A DNA stretch of 64,000 bases from CAWJFJ01 sp963800065 (GCA_963800065.1 CAWCZO010000008.1:806001-870000), one strand, 5' to 3'. Shown: positions 28,634 through 37,723, counted from the stretch's first letter. Numbers and translations are program-made. Notes: generated by a model from the sequence alone, not told the origin.

Positions 28634-29664
28634 CCGTTCGGGTAGGCATCAACGGCTTCGGACGCATCGGGAGGAACTTCCTGCGGGCGGCGCGGACCCA
28701 GGGCGATGCCGTCCAGGTGATGGCCCTCAACGACCTCACCGACGCCCGGACCAACGCCCACCTCCTGCGCTACGACACCACCCACGGCCGCTTCGACGGG
28801 GAGGTCCGCACCGAGGGCGACACTCTCGTCGTCGACGGGAGCCCGATCCGGGTCCTGGCCGAGCGCGAACCCAAGGCCTTGCCGTGGGACGAGATGGGCG
28901 TCGAGGTGGTCATCGAGTCCTCGGGCCGCTTCACCACACGCGGCGACGCCGCCGGCCACCTCGAGGGAGGGGCCCGACGCGTCATCATCTCGGCTCCCTC
29001 GAAGGACGCCGACGCCACCTTCGTCATGGGCGTGAACGACGACGAGTTCGACCCCGACGCCCACGTGGTCGTCTCCAACGCATCGTGCACGACGAACTGC
29101 TTCGTCCCCATGGTCAAGGTCCTCGACGACGCCTTCGGCGTGACGAGCGGTCTCATGATGACCGTCCACGCCTACACCAACGACCAGAATCTCCTCGACC
29201 TCCCTCACGACGATCTCCGCCGGGCCCGTGCCGCGGCCCTCAACATCGCCCCCGCCTCCTCCGGTGCGGCCCGGGCCACCAATCTCGTCCTCCCCGACAT
29301 GCGGGGACGCCTCGACGGGGGAGCGCTGCGGGTCCCCGTCGGTGACGGATCCATCACCGACTTCACCGTCGTCGTCCCCCGTACGCTGACCGTCGACGAG
29401 GTCAACGACGCCTTCCGGGCCGCCTCCGAGACCGGTTCCCTGGCCCGGGTCCTCGACTACACGACGGACCCCATCGTCTCGTCGGACATCGTGGGCAACC
29501 CCGCCTCCTGCACGTTCGACGCCGGGCTGACCATGGTCATGCCCATCGGTCCGGACCAGTCCCTGGTCAAGGTGCAGGGGTGGTACGACAACGAATGGGG
29601 CTACGCCAACCGCCTGGTCGACCTGGCCGTACTCGTCGGCGGTGCCCGTCGCGCCGGGGCGTGA
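28630..29664 (+). CDS. gap: Glyceraldehyde-3-phosphate dehydrogenase
   Basis: This 344-residue glycolytic/gluconeogenic enzyme oxidatively phosphorylates glyceraldehyde-3-phosphate. The NAD-binding opening VGINGFGRIGRNFLRA is at residues 5-20, the catalytic SCTTNC has Cys153, and the general base is His180 in TVHAYTNDQ. The C-terminal WYDNEWGYANRLVDL is intact. The phosphate-loop segment NIAPASSGAARATNLVLP is a diverged form of the more common NIIPTSTGAAKA, so it is not the most typical branch. It starts the gap-pgk-tpiA glycolytic run. Confidence 0.96.
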   Translation: MTVRVGINGFGRIGRNFLRAARTQGDAVQVMALNDLTDARTNAHLLRYDTTHGRFDGEVRTEGDTLVVDGSPIRVLAEREPKALPWDEMGVEVVIESSGRFTTRGDAAGHLEGGARRVIISAPSKDADATFVMGVNDDEFDPDAHVVVSNASCTTNCFVPMVKVLDDAFGVTSGLMMTVHAYTNDQNLLDLPHDDLRRARAAALNIAPASSGAARATNLVLPDMRGRLDGGALRVPVGDGSITDFTVVVPRTLTVDEVNDAFRAASETGSLARVLDYTTDPIVSSDIVGNPASCTFDAGLTMVMPIGPDQSLVKVQGWYDNEWGYANRLVDLAVLVGGARRAGA

Positions 29665-29692
29665 CGCTCCGGCGCCGGCCCGGGGCGCGCCC

Positions 29693-30868
29693 GTGACACC
29701 TTCCCGGGTCGATCCACTCGTCGGCCTTCCCCTGCTCGAGGACCTTCCCGACGTGGGCGGGCGGCGGGTCCTGGTACGCACCGATTTCAACGTCCCCCTC
29801 CGGTGGCCCGACGGACCGGCCGGTCCGGCCCAGGTGGCCGACGACTTCCGCATACGGGCCGCCATGCCCACCCTGGACTGGCTGACCGGCGAGGGCGCCG
29901 AGGTCACCGTGGCGACACATCTGGGACGGCCCCACGGCCAGCGTGACCCGCACTACGACCTGGCCCCGGTCCGGGACCGTCTGGCCGAGCTGGCCCCGGG
30001 GGTGGATCTCCTGGACAACCTGCGCTTCGATCCCGGCGAGAAAGCCAACGATCCGGCCTTCGTCGATCGCCTGGTCCGGGGTTTCGACTGCTACGTCAAC
30101 GACGCCTTCGGGGTATGCCACCGGTCCCACGCCTCGATCGTGGGCCCCCCCGCCCGGCTGCCCTCGGCCGCCGGGCGACTGCTGGCCCGCGAGGTCGGAG
30201 CCCTCGGTGGCCTACTTGCGGACCCGGCCCGCCCGTTCGTGGCCGTCGTCGGGGGAGCCAAGGTCACCGACAAGCTCGGTGTCCTGCGATCGCTCCTCGA
30301 GACGGTGGACCAACTGATCGTGGGCGGAGCAATGGCCTTCACCTTTCTGGCCGCCGAGGGCCACTCCATCGGAGCGTCACTGTTCGACGCGTCGGCCGTG
30401 GCCAGCTGCCGAGCCCTCTTGGACGAGGCGGGGGACAGGGTGCTGCTGCCCACCGACGTCGTCGTCCGGTGGACGACCCCCGGCGGTGAAGACCGGATCG
30501 ACGTGGTCGGACCCGACGTCCCCGAGGACGCCGTGGGCCTCGATATCGGACCGGTGAGCGCCCAGACCTTCGCCTCCGCCGTGGCCGACGCCGAGACCGT
30601 CTTCTGGAACGGCCCCATGGGCGTCTTCGAGGATCCCCGTTTCGCCGCCGGCACCTACGCCCTGGCCGAGGCCATCGCCGCCGGTTGTGGATTCAGCGTG
30701 GTGGGGGGAGGGGACTCGGTCGCCGCTCTCGACCAGCTCGGGCTGGCCGGTCGGGTGGGATTCGTCTCCACCGGAGGAGGGGCGTCGCTCGAGCTCCTCG
30801 AGCACGGTGACCTCCCCGGGCTGGTGGCGTTGCGCCACGCCGCCAACGCCCCGACGAAGGGACGCTGA
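29693..30868 (+). CDS. pgk: Phosphoglycerate kinase
   Basis: This 391-residue enzyme makes ATP from 1,3-bisphosphoglycerate. Family motifs are present in order: RVLVRTDFNVPL near residue 22, ATHLGRPHG, LLDNLRFDPGE, VNDAFGVCHRSHAS, VVGGAKVTDKLGVL, FWNGPMGVFE and the nucleotide-binding SVVGGGDSVAAL plus STGGGASLELL. I chose the GTG at 29693 because upstream codons in the same frame give a Pro/Ala/Arg-rich stretch unlike the family. It lies 28 bp after gap and its stop is 1 base before the tpiA ATG, consistent with one operon. Confidence 0.95.
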   Translation: MTPSRVDPLVGLPLLEDLPDVGGRRVLVRTDFNVPLRWPDGPAGPAQVADDFRIRAAMPTLDWLTGEGAEVTVATHLGRPHGQRDPHYDLAPVRDRLAELAPGVDLLDNLRFDPGEKANDPAFVDRLVRGFDCYVNDAFGVCHRSHASIVGPPARLPSAAGRLLAREVGALGGLLADPARPFVAVVGGAKVTDKLGVLRSLLETVDQLIVGGAMAFTFLAAEGHSIGASLFDASAVASCRALLDEAGDRVLLPTDVVVRWTTPGGEDRIDVVGPDVPEDAVGLDIGPVSAQTFASAVADAETVFWNGPMGVFEDPRFAAGTYALAEAIAAGCGFSVVGGGDSVAALDQLGLAGRVGFVSTGGGASLELLEHGDLPGLVALRHAANAPTKGR

Positions 30869-30869
30869 C

Positions 30870-31667
30870 ATGGCCACCTCCGGCCCGCGTCGTCGGCCAC
30901 TCGTGAGCGGCAACTGGAAGATGCACCATGATCATCTCCAGTCGATCCGCACCGTCCAGGATCTCGGCCTCCGACTGACACCGGCCGACGTGGGGCCGCT
31001 CGACGTCTCCGTCCACCCCCCCTTCACCGACCTCCGTTCGGTCCAGACCGTTCTGGAGGACCGCTCCATCCCGGTGGCGCTGGGCGCGCAACACTGCTTC
31101 AGCGAGGACCAGGGGGCCTTCACCGGAGAGGTGGCGCCACCCATGCTGGCGCGCCTCGGTGTGAGCTACGTGATCGTGGGACACTCCGAGCGCCGCCATC
31201 TCTTCGGCCTCAGCGACGAGCAGGTGGCCGCCACCCTGCGCGCCGTCATCCGTCACGGGATGACACCGATCGTCTGTGTCGGCGAGACGACCGACGAGCG
31301 CGAGGCCGACGAGACCGATGCCCGACTGGCGGCTCAGGTCACCGCCGCGCTGGGCGGTCTCCCAGAGCCCCAGACGGCGGGTCTCGTCATCGCCTACGAA
31401 CCCATCTGGGCCATCGGTACCGGCGTCACCGCCACCGGGGCCGATGCCCAGGAGGCCTGCGCCCACATCCGGGGGCTGGTGGGAGAGCTGGCCGGGGACG
31501 ATGCGGCCCTGGCGGTGCGGATCCAGTACGGGGGTTCGGTCCGTCCCGAGAACACGGCCGAACTGATGGTCCAGCACGACATCGACGGGCTCCTGGTCGG
31601 GGGAGCCAGCCTGGACGCCGCCACTTTCGCCGCCATCGTCCGCCAGGCGGGGACCGCCGTTCGATGA
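30870..31667 (+). CDS. tpiA: Triosephosphate isomerase
   Basis: The 265-residue enzyme interconverts dihydroxyacetone phosphate and glyceraldehyde-3-phosphate. The substrate-binding SGNWKMHHD is near residue 12, the electrophilic His lies in VIVGHSERRHLFG, and the catalytic Glu lies in VIAYEPIWAIGTG. The phosphate loops IQYGGSVRPEN and DGLLVGGASLDA close the barrel. The ATG is one base after the pgk stop. It is followed after 54 bases by secG, the common actinobacterial arrangement. Confidence 0.96.
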   Translation: MATSGPRRRPLVSGNWKMHHDHLQSIRTVQDLGLRLTPADVGPLDVSVHPPFTDLRSVQTVLEDRSIPVALGAQHCFSEDQGAFTGEVAPPMLARLGVSYVIVGHSERRHLFGLSDEQVAATLRAVIRHGMTPIVCVGETTDEREADETDARLAAQVTAALGGLPEPQTAGLVIAYEPIWAIGTGVTATGADAQEACAHIRGLVGELAGDDAALAVRIQYGGSVRPENTAELMVQHDIDGLLVGGASLDAATFAAIVRQAGTAVR

Positions 31668-31721
31668 TCCCCGGCGTTTGGTAGCGTTGGTGGGTCCAGA
31701 CGGCCCCAGGAGGACCACCCG

Positions 31722-31952
31722 GTGCTGACAATTGCGTTCCTCGTTCTCCACATGGTGGCGACCCTGTCGCTGATCTTCCTCATCCTCATGCACTCCGGTA
31801 AGGGCGGCGGGTTGTCGGACATGTTCGGTGGCTCGGTCGGCCAGGCGGCGGCAGGTTCGACCGTGGTCGAGAAGAACCTCGACCGGATCACGGTCACCGT
31901 GGCGGTGGTCTTCGCCTTCACCACCGTGATCTTGGCCCTGCGCCTGCAGTGA
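31722..31952 (+). CDS. secG: Protein translocase subunit SecG
   Basis: SecG is a small inner-membrane partner of SecYE. The 76-residue protein has two hydrophobic helices (about residues 2-22 and 52-73) joined by the conserved loop HSGKGGGLSDMFGG with SVGQAAAGSTVVEKNLDRIT. GTG at 31722 is preceded by the strong ribosome-binding site AGGAGG. Its stop overlaps the start of the following lipoprotein gene as GTGA. Confidence 0.93.
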   Translation: MLTIAFLVLHMVATLSLIFLILMHSGKGGGLSDMFGGSVGQAAAGSTVVEKNLDRITVTVAVVFAFTTVILALRLQ

Positions 31953-33715
31953 GCCGCCGGGCGGGCGGCGCCGTGGTTGTCAGCGTCGTCGTCGCCACGC
32001 TGGCGGTGGCGTGCGGACCGTCCGCCACCGACGCATCCGGCACATCAGCGGCATCGAAGAGCAAGAGCGTCGCTCCGCTCCTCGTCACCGGTCGAGGGGG
32101 AACCGCCACCGTGGCCCTCAGTGCCATCCCGAGGACTCTCAACGACCACACCGTGGCCGGGGACACCGAGGCCACCCGACTGGTGGCCAGCACCGTCTGG
32201 GCCCAGGTCTTCCAGATCGGACCCGAACTCCAACCCACGCTCGACACCGACGTCGTCCAGAGCGCCGAGGTCGTGAGCGTGAACCCCCAGACCGTCGTCT
32301 ACCAGATCGCGCCGAAGGCAAAGTGGTCCGACGGTGTCCCCGTCTCGGCGGCAGACTTCCAGTACGCCTGGCAGTCGCAACGGGGCGGGGCCACCGATGT
32401 CGACGGCAGTCCCGATTCGGTGGCGTCGACCCTCGGGTACCGGGACATCGTCTCGGTGGCATCGAGCAACAAGGGCCGCACCGTCACCGTCACCTTCCGC
32501 ACTCCCTACGCCGACTGGGAGTCGTTGTTCGACGATCTCCTCCCGGCTCACATCGCCCAGGCCGTGGGTTGGAATCACGGCTTCGACCGCTTCGATCGCA
32601 GTGCCCTGGTGTCGGCGGGCCCGTGGTTGATCGGGAAGTGGGTCCCGGGGCAGAGCATCGTCCTGGTCCACAACCCGCGTTGGTGGGGACCCGTCCCCCG
32701 TCTGAACCGGGTGGACCTGGAGGCGGTGACCGATCCGGCCCTCCTGGCCCATGACGTCAGCACGGGCCGCGTCCAGGTGGCCGCCCCTTCGGTCTTCGAT
32801 GCGGCACTGGTCTCTCAGCTCTCGGCACTCCCCGAGACGGAGTCTTCGACGTCCCTGGGCGCGACCATGTTGCAGCTCGACTTCAACGTCCGCCACGCGC
32901 CCCTGGATTCGGTGGACATCCGTCAGGGGATCGCCCACGCCATCGACCGCGTCGGCATCGTCACGAGGGTGACCCAGCCGCTCCAGCACTACGCGTGGCA
33001 GGACAGCAGCCATCTCTTCGCCAACCTGCAACCCTCCTACGTCGACAACGGGACGGGCTACGAGACGGTTGATCTGGCAACCGCCGACACCCTGCTGGCG
33101 GCCGGTGGTCTGGTAGCCGACGCCCACGGGACGTGGACGCTCCACGGCTCGCCGGTCACCCTCGATCTGACCTGGTCGGAAGCCGATCCGTGGTCGGATG
33201 CCGTCGGCCCCCTGGTAGCCAGCCAACTCGTCGGGGCCGGCTTCGACGTCGACACGGCTCCCGTCCCGGGACCGCAATTCGTCGACACCGTTCTCCCGGG
33301 CGGTGCCTTCCAGCTGGCCCTGGTACCGGTGGAGGCGACGGCCTATCCGAGCCAGCTGGCCGGTGTCTACTCGCCGGCGGCGTCGACGGGCAGTCCGAGC
33401 CTGGCCCAGGACTGGACCGGTTTCGACGACCCCAAGATCGACGCCCTGTTCGCACAGGCCCAGGGAGAGCTGTCCGCCGATCAGGCCGGGGCCACCTATC
33501 AGCAGATCGACCAGGACCTGTGGCAGGACATGCCGACCCTCCCGCTGTTGGCGGAACCCGACCTCGTCGCCTTCTCGGCGTCGCTGTTCGGAGTCAGCGA
33601 CGATCCCGGTGGGCTCGGCCCACTGTGGAACCTGGACAATTGGGCGCCCCTGGTGGCGGCCCCGCCGTCTCGTGCCCAATCGGCGGCGAAAGAGGCCTTG
33701 CAGGGCTCGCGCTAA
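31949..33715 (+). CDS. ABC transporter substrate-binding lipoprotein, oligopeptide/dipeptide type (SBP family 5)
   Basis: The 588-residue protein has a lipoprotein signal peptide with lipobox LAVAC around residues 18-22, so it would be lipid-anchored outside the membrane. The body matches the SBP_bac_5 family: a threonine/serine-rich N-terminus, the AKWSDGVPVSAADFQYAW motif and NPRWWGPVPRLNRVDLE. It also has the IRQGIAHAIDR motif expected of DppA/OppA-like proteins. No permease or ATPase gene is adjacent, so it either works with distant components or has another binding role. The start overlaps secG by 4 bases, which suggests co-translation. Confidence 0.85.
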   Translation: MSRRAGGAVVVSVVVATLAVACGPSATDASGTSAASKSKSVAPLLVTGRGGTATVALSAIPRTLNDHTVAGDTEATRLVASTVWAQVFQIGPELQPTLDTDVVQSAEVVSVNPQTVVYQIAPKAKWSDGVPVSAADFQYAWQSQRGGATDVDGSPDSVASTLGYRDIVSVASSNKGRTVTVTFRTPYADWESLFDDLLPAHIAQAVGWNHGFDRFDRSALVSAGPWLIGKWVPGQSIVLVHNPRWWGPVPRLNRVDLEAVTDPALLAHDVSTGRVQVAAPSVFDAALVSQLSALPETESSTSLGATMLQLDFNVRHAPLDSVDIRQGIAHAIDRVGIVTRVTQPLQHYAWQDSSHLFANLQPSYVDNGTGYETVDLATADTLLAAGGLVADAHGTWTLHGSPVTLDLTWSEADPWSDAVGPLVASQLVGAGFDVDTAPVPGPQFVDTVLPGGAFQLALVPVEATAYPSQLAGVYSPAASTGSPSLAQDWTGFDDPKIDALFAQAQGELSADQAGATYQQIDQDLWQDMPTLPLLAEPDLVAFSASLFGVSDDPGGLGPLWNLDNWAPLVAAPPSRAQSAAKEALQGSR

Positions 33716-33759
33716 CATACTCGTTGCACACAATCACCCTCGCCTGAGGGAGCACTCTG

Positions 33760-33843
33760 GTCGGAGTGGCGGAATAGGCAGACGCGCTAGCTTGAGGGGC
33801 TAGTGCCCGCAAGGGCGTAGGGGTTCAAGTCCCCTCTCCGACA
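33760..33843 (+). tRNA. tRNA-Leu (anticodon GAG)
   Basis: The 84-base gene folds as a class II tRNA. The acceptor stem pairs GTCGGAG (33760-33766) with CTCCGAC (33836-33842) and the discriminator is A. The anticodon stem CTAGC/GCTAG closes the loop TTGAGGG with anticodon GAG, reading CUC. A long variable arm (GCCC-GCAA-GGGC) and the T arm with TTCAAGT are present. CCA is not encoded. The 3' 54 bases are repeated at 46736-46789, showing that this gene is the attachment site of the adjacent element; integration leaves the tRNA intact. Confidence 0.97.
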
Positions 33844-33845
33844 CC
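33792..33845 (+). repeat. attL: 54-bp direct repeat within tRNA-Leu 3' end
   Basis: This segment runs from the anticodon loop of tRNA-Leu to two bases past the discriminator. It is identical over 54 bp to 46736-46789; the match stops at both ends (C versus A before, C versus G after). Attachment sites in the 3' half of a tRNA are typical of tyrosine-integrase elements. Confidence 0.95.
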
Positions 33846-33903
33846 CGACATGACCTGGGAAGATACGGTCAAGGTTGTGTTCGACAAAGCGTTAGAGGAT
33901 CGC

Positions 33904-33924
33904 TTTGTCAACGGTTTGTCAACG
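33904..33924 (+). promoter_or_regulatory. Paired TTTGTCAACG direct repeats beside attL (candidate integrase arm sites)
   Basis: Two copies of TTTGTCAACG start 11 bp apart (33904 and 33915), about 60 bp inside attL. The same pair occurs inside attR at 46597-46618, and related TGTCAACG pairs occur before both terS genes. One-turn spacing and symmetrical placement near both ends fit arm-type binding sites for the integrase N-terminal domain or for the excisionase. Confidence 0.6.
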
Positions 33925-33956
33925 GGACTCCTCAAGACTCCACTCCGAGCATCGTT

Positions 33957-34778
33957 ATGAGCAAGCCCTCGCGGCGAATGGGACACTGCGCATTCTGCGG
34001 CCAGTACGGACATCTGAGCCGGGAGGACTTCACTCCCAAATGGATCGCTCGCTTCATCGAAAAGCACATGCCGCCCGAGAATCGGTGGGAGCTTCTTACG
34101 ATCTCGACCGATGGCCGCGGCGCATCCTCTCACACGCGACTGGTTGGAAATGCAAGCGCGGTGAAACCCACCGTCGTCTGTCCCTCGTGCAACAACGACT
34201 GGATGTCTGGTCTTGAGAGGGCGGTGCAACCTGTCCTGGGACCGATGATCCTGGGACAGCCCATGGTGCTCGACAGTGACGCGATCGAGGCGCTCGCGAT
34301 CTGGGCAACCAAGACGGCTCTGGTCTTCGAGCTTCTGCAGCAAGTGACCGATATGACTGCTTCCAGCGCCGATCGCAAGTGGTTCAAAGACCACCGGCAA
34401 CCTTTGCCCAGCGTACGAATCTGGGTCGCTCGATACGTCGGTACACGCGGAGCGTCGGTTCAGACCCTTTCGACTTTGATGACTTACGACATTGATGATC
34501 CCAACTCGGTCCCTGAGCCGACCGGATTCGTCGCCACGCTGACATATGGTCAAGTCGCTTTGAGGGTGGCGATGATGAGTGCCGTTCCGAGCTACCGAGC
34601 GGGATTCGCGGTGGCTGAGTATGCCCACACGCCACTCGTCTGGCCACCGCCGAACAAGCTGGATTGGCCTCCTGACGTCGCGCTCAATGATGATGCTTTG
34701 TGGGAGTACGGAGGCATTCACTTGCCGGCGGACGGCCCGGATGCTTTGCATAGGTACGGACCGCCGGCTCAGGGTTGA
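33957..34778 (+). CDS. Zinc-binding HNH-like hypothetical protein (possible cargo)
   Basis: The 273-residue protein starts with a Cys pair CAFCGQYG followed by LSREDFTPKWI, and about 55 residues later has CPSCNNDWMSGLE. This is the layout of a treble-clef/HNH-like family in which the first motif normally reads E-H near the same place; here it is E-D, so a catalytic His seems absent and nuclease activity is doubtful. The rest has no recognised domain. It is the gene nearest attL, transcribed away from the tRNA, in a position where integrated islands often keep accessory genes. Lower GC than the chromosome supports transfer. Confidence 0.65.
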   Translation: MSKPSRRMGHCAFCGQYGHLSREDFTPKWIARFIEKHMPPENRWELLTISTDGRGASSHTRLVGNASAVKPTVVCPSCNNDWMSGLERAVQPVLGPMILGQPMVLDSDAIEALAIWATKTALVFELLQQVTDMTASSADRKWFKDHRQPLPSVRIWVARYVGTRGASVQTLSTLMTYDIDDPNSVPEPTGFVATLTYGQVALRVAMMSAVPSYRAGFAVAEYAHTPLVWPPPNKLDWPPDVALNDDALWEYGGIHLPADGPDALHRYGPPAQG

Positions 34779-34787
34779 TTCGTCTTC

Positions 34788-35648
34788 TCAAAGGGAGGTC
34801 GGCAGAATTCTCACACCGATCGTCCCGAGATGCTGCTCCCAGGCTGAGCGATCGAGGCCGCAGTAGTTGATGGCGCGATCCGCCGCCGCCGCATGTCCGG
34901 CGATCGTCACCCACACTGTCCACACGACTGAATCGATCGAGACAACGGGATCCGAACGCTGAGTAAATGGGTTGTCACCCGACCCGCTTGGGCGGTACCT
35001 CTGAAGTGCCGCGTACGTCGTGCCGTGAGACAGGGCGGACAGGTACTTGTAGACACCGCGCCCGGCGTTGGGCCTCTTGACATGGCCCTCCAGAAGGGCG
35101 CCAACCAGTTCTGTCGCGCTCGGCAATCCCTTGAGCTCAGCGAGTCCGAGGTCGACAGCCTCCTTGACGATGGCCTCCTCGATGCCGGTGTCTTTCCATT
35201 TGACCGTGAGGAGCAGTCGCGCGACGGCTTGCTCCTCCTGTGCGCTCTTGAGTCGTTGACGGAGGGACCGGTCGATGCGCTCGTCTAGCGACAGCGTTGG
35301 GTCCATCAGCCAGAAGGCGTGAGCAGAGTTTTCCAAGGACATCCTGGCCAGCGCAGCAGGCCCGTACAAAGGGATAGGGGGCATGAGAGCCTTGGCCATC
35401 GCGCCCAGATGGTCGCCCGCGACCGACAGGCGAAGTCCCGCCAGTGACATATAGGTCCAGATGGGTTGCTCACCCCAGGGGCCTCCCGGTCCGGATCGGT
35501 CATTGGCGAGGTCTCGACCACCGGGCGAATCGGGTAGTGGGTGAAGGCCGGTCGGGAGCAAGGTCTTAACGACAGCCAGGTGGTTCTCGATCCGTTGGCA
35601 CTGCTCGATGCATCGGCGGTCACCTTCGCCGAGGTCACTTTGAGCCAT
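34788..35648 (-). CDS. Hypothetical protein downstream of integrase (possible cargo)
   Basis: This is a soluble, mostly helical 286-residue protein with no family I can name. A distinctive YKYLSALSHGTTYAALQ segment near residue 205 resembles the Tyr-Leu-Ser...His pattern of poorly characterised helical proteins (HEPN-like or DUF5677-like), but this is weak. The ATG at 35648 is one base beyond the integrase stop on the same strand, so it is probably co-transcribed with the integrase. It ends 9 bp from the convergent gene at 33957. Confidence 0.6.
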   Translation of the reverse strand: MAQSDLGEGDRRCIEQCQRIENHLAVVKTLLPTGLHPLPDSPGGRDLANDRSGPGGPWGEQPIWTYMSLAGLRLSVAGDHLGAMAKALMPPIPLYGPAALARMSLENSAHAFWLMDPTLSLDERIDRSLRQRLKSAQEEQAVARLLLTVKWKDTGIEEAIVKEAVDLGLAELKGLPSATELVGALLEGHVKRPNAGRGVYKYLSALSHGTTYAALQRYRPSGSGDNPFTQRSDPVVSIDSVVWTVWVTIAGHAAAADRAINYCGLDRSAWEQHLGTIGVRILPTSL

Positions 35649-35649
35649 G

Positions 35650-36810
35650 TCAGCGAGACTTCTCGACGAGGAGGTCGGTCAACCGCCGCCCGGCGGCCTC
35701 ACCCATGCTCGGCGTGACGTGCTGGTAGACCACCTGCGTGATGACCGGACTTGAGTGTCCGAGGATCTCCGCGACCACCTTGGCGTTTTCTCCCGCCGCC
35801 ATCATCAACGTCGCTGCGGTGTGGCGGGTGTCGTGCAGTCGGATCGTGCGCAACCCCGCCTTGGCTGTGAGTCGCTGGAAAGAACGGCTGAGCATCTCGG
35901 GGCGGTACGGGCGCCCGATCTCGTCCACGAACACGTAGTCGTTGTCCTCCCACGCCTCACCCGCCGCCATGCGCTCCTCGGCTTGGCGGACCCGGTGGGA
36001 TCGCAGCTCTTTGACGAGGCGAGCATCAAGCGGCACGGAACGGCGTCCGGCAGCCGTCTTGGGAGTTGAGGCCGTGGGCTTCGATGCCACGACGACACGC
36101 GTCTCGACGACGCGAATGACACCGGCTCCGAGATCTACGTTCGACCACTTGAGGCCCGACACCTCGCCGCGGCGAAGGCCGCGGCACAGGAGAAGCCACC
36201 AAGCAGCTCGCAGCCGATCGGTGGTCACCGACGACAGGAAAGCACCCGCCTCCTCCGGTGTCCACGCACCCGTGGCGGCGGCTGACAGCTGCGAACGGGG
36301 GCGGCGGTAGCCAGCGAGGGGGTCTCGTGACATGAGACCGGTCTCGAAGGCCCACCGGGTGGCCGACTTGAGCACGCCCACCGCGAGCTGGACGCTGCGC
36401 TGTGAGAGCGCCCCGCGTCCGAGACGGCTGCCGTCGGTACGAAGTGTCTCGACCATCGTCTGTACCCGGGTGGGGGAGAGCTGGTCGACCCGGAGGCCGC
36501 CGACGTGCGGTACGAGCCATCCCTCGATCACCTTCTCGTACATGGCCGTCGTGTTGTCCCTGAGGCCGTCCGAGCGCCTCGCTGCCAACCAGTTGGCGAG
36601 CAGCTCCTCGACGATCACCTTGGCGTCGGGACGCCATGCGTCCTTGTCCACCTTCTCAAGGATCGAGTTCAGGTAGGTGCGGGCACCGTCCGTTCCCCGC
36701 TCCGTGCGAAATCCGCCTTTGGAGTGCTGCTTGCGCTTGCCGGTGGCAGGGTCGGTCGTCGACCAGTATGCGGTCCACGTCTTGCCGCGCTTGATCGTGC
36801 TGCCTTTCAT
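35650..36810 (-). CDS. int: Tyrosine-recombinase integrase
   Basis: The 386-residue phage-type integrase has an N-terminal arm-binding region (residues 1-60, beginning MKGSTIKRGKTWTAYWS), a SAM-like core-binding domain (about 65-165) and a catalytic domain. The expected catalytic residues are visible: Arg213 (GLRRGE), Lys251 (PKTAAGRR), His326 and Arg329 (HDTRH), His352 (GHSS) and the nucleophile Tyr362 (VYQH). It most likely catalyses recombination between the 54-bp sites at 33792 and 46736. It is transcribed towards attL, 1.8 kb inside it, with one gene downstream in the same direction. Confidence 0.96.
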   Translation of the reverse strand: MKGSTIKRGKTWTAYWSTTDPATGKRKQHSKGGFRTERGTDGARTYLNSILEKVDKDAWRPDAKVIVEELLANWLAARRSDGLRDNTTAMYEKVIEGWLVPHVGGLRVDQLSPTRVQTMVETLRTDGSRLGRGALSQRSVQLAVGVLKSATRWAFETGLMSRDPLAGYRRPRSQLSAAATGAWTPEEAGAFLSSVTTDRLRAAWWLLLCRGLRRGEVSGLKWSNVDLGAGVIRVVETRVVVASKPTASTPKTAAGRRSVPLDARLVKELRSHRVRQAEERMAAGEAWEDNDYVFVDEIGRPYRPEMLSRSFQRLTAKAGLRTIRLHDTRHTAATLMMAAGENAKVVAEILGHSSPVITQVVYQHVTPSMGEAAGRRLTDLLVEKSR

Positions 36811-36854
36811 TTGTTACCTCCTTGAATCCGTCGGCTCGAAGCAAAGCAGTGCGA

Positions 36855-37709
36855 TTAGGTGTTCCCAAGGTGCTCGTCGAGGACGAAGGACTGGACTCCT
36901 CCGGCCTCATTGAATGTGACTGTTGCGTGCCTTTCAATTGCTTGACTATGTGTCACGTCGATCACCGTGATATCGAACTCAACGGTGTTGCCTAGCCTTT
37001 CCAGAGTCCAACCCTTGTGGATTCCGTGCGGTACCAATGGCCCTCCCCAATACTCTGCGTACGGGACGTTGAACCACAGCGTGTTGGGAGGATCCGTAAA
37101 GGTCGCGATTGCCACCAATCGTTCGCGCTCGCAGAAGCCGATGTGTGTTCGCTTTTCGGGCGTGCTCTCCCACGCAACAGATCCCTGGTACCGATCTGTA
37201 TTCCACTTCTTCTGAAGTTGTCGCACGCCCTGGAGATTAAGGAACCTCGCGGAAAACTCAGCTTCGCTGCCATGGTTCTCCACGGCGATCCAGAGAACCG
37301 TTCGGTTGGCGTACTGCTGGCCGCCATCCGCTGGGACCGGCACTCCATCGTTCTCAAAGGACTCTTCGATAGAGAAGAGGACGGCATCCCGACGTGCGAT
37401 CTCTGCCTCCAACGAGACCACCTGAATCTTCAGGCCGTCGCGTTGTCGGAACGATGCCCTGACAAGATGCCAGAAAAATGAGAGAGATAACCCAATGATG
37501 ATCCCGATTGAAACACCAGCAACCAGAAGGCCGCCCTTCTCAGGAGCGGTCGCGCTGGCCGTCGGGGACACGGCACCTCCCAAGAAGGCACCGACGATGG
37601 CGGCGACTGCCGTAACCCAAAACTTGCCTCTGCCCGCTGAGAAATCCTGCCAGCCGCGGCGCCATGCACCACGCGTTAGATCGTTTCGATCGAAGGGCCA
37701 GTCGGGCAT
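36855..37709 (-). CDS. Two-pass membrane protein of unknown function
   Basis: The 284-residue protein has two hydrophobic segments near residues 28-45 and 60-80, then a likely coiled coil (QVVSLEAEIARRD), and a beta-rich soluble C-terminal half with ENHGSEAEFSARF and WFNVPYAEYWGG. No family is recognised. Starting at the ATG at 37709 leaves 14 bases after the upstream stop; an in-frame TTG at 37727 would overlap that stop instead. It forms a probable two-gene unit with the gene at 37724 and could be accessory cargo or a superinfection-exclusion type membrane protein; that is speculation from topology. Confidence 0.6.
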   Translation of the reverse strand: MPDWPFDRNDLTRGAWRRGWQDFSAGRGKFWVTAVAAIVGAFLGGAVSPTASATAPEKGGLLVAGVSIGIIIGLSLSFFWHLVRASFRQRDGLKIQVVSLEAEIARRDAVLFSIEESFENDGVPVPADGGQQYANRTVLWIAVENHGSEAEFSARFLNLQGVRQLQKKWNTDRYQGSVAWESTPEKRTHIGFCERERLVAIATFTDPPNTLWFNVPYAEYWGGPLVPHGIHKGWTLERLGNTVEFDITVIDVTHSQAIERHATVTFNEAGGVQSFVLDEHLGNT

Positions 37710-37723
37710 CGCAGGTCCTGTTA

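Noticed and set aside
34788..35648. Firm call of a HEPN toxin
   Set aside because: A single Tyr-Leu-Ser...His-like segment is present, but the R-x4-6-H motif needed for HEPN RNases is not convincing.
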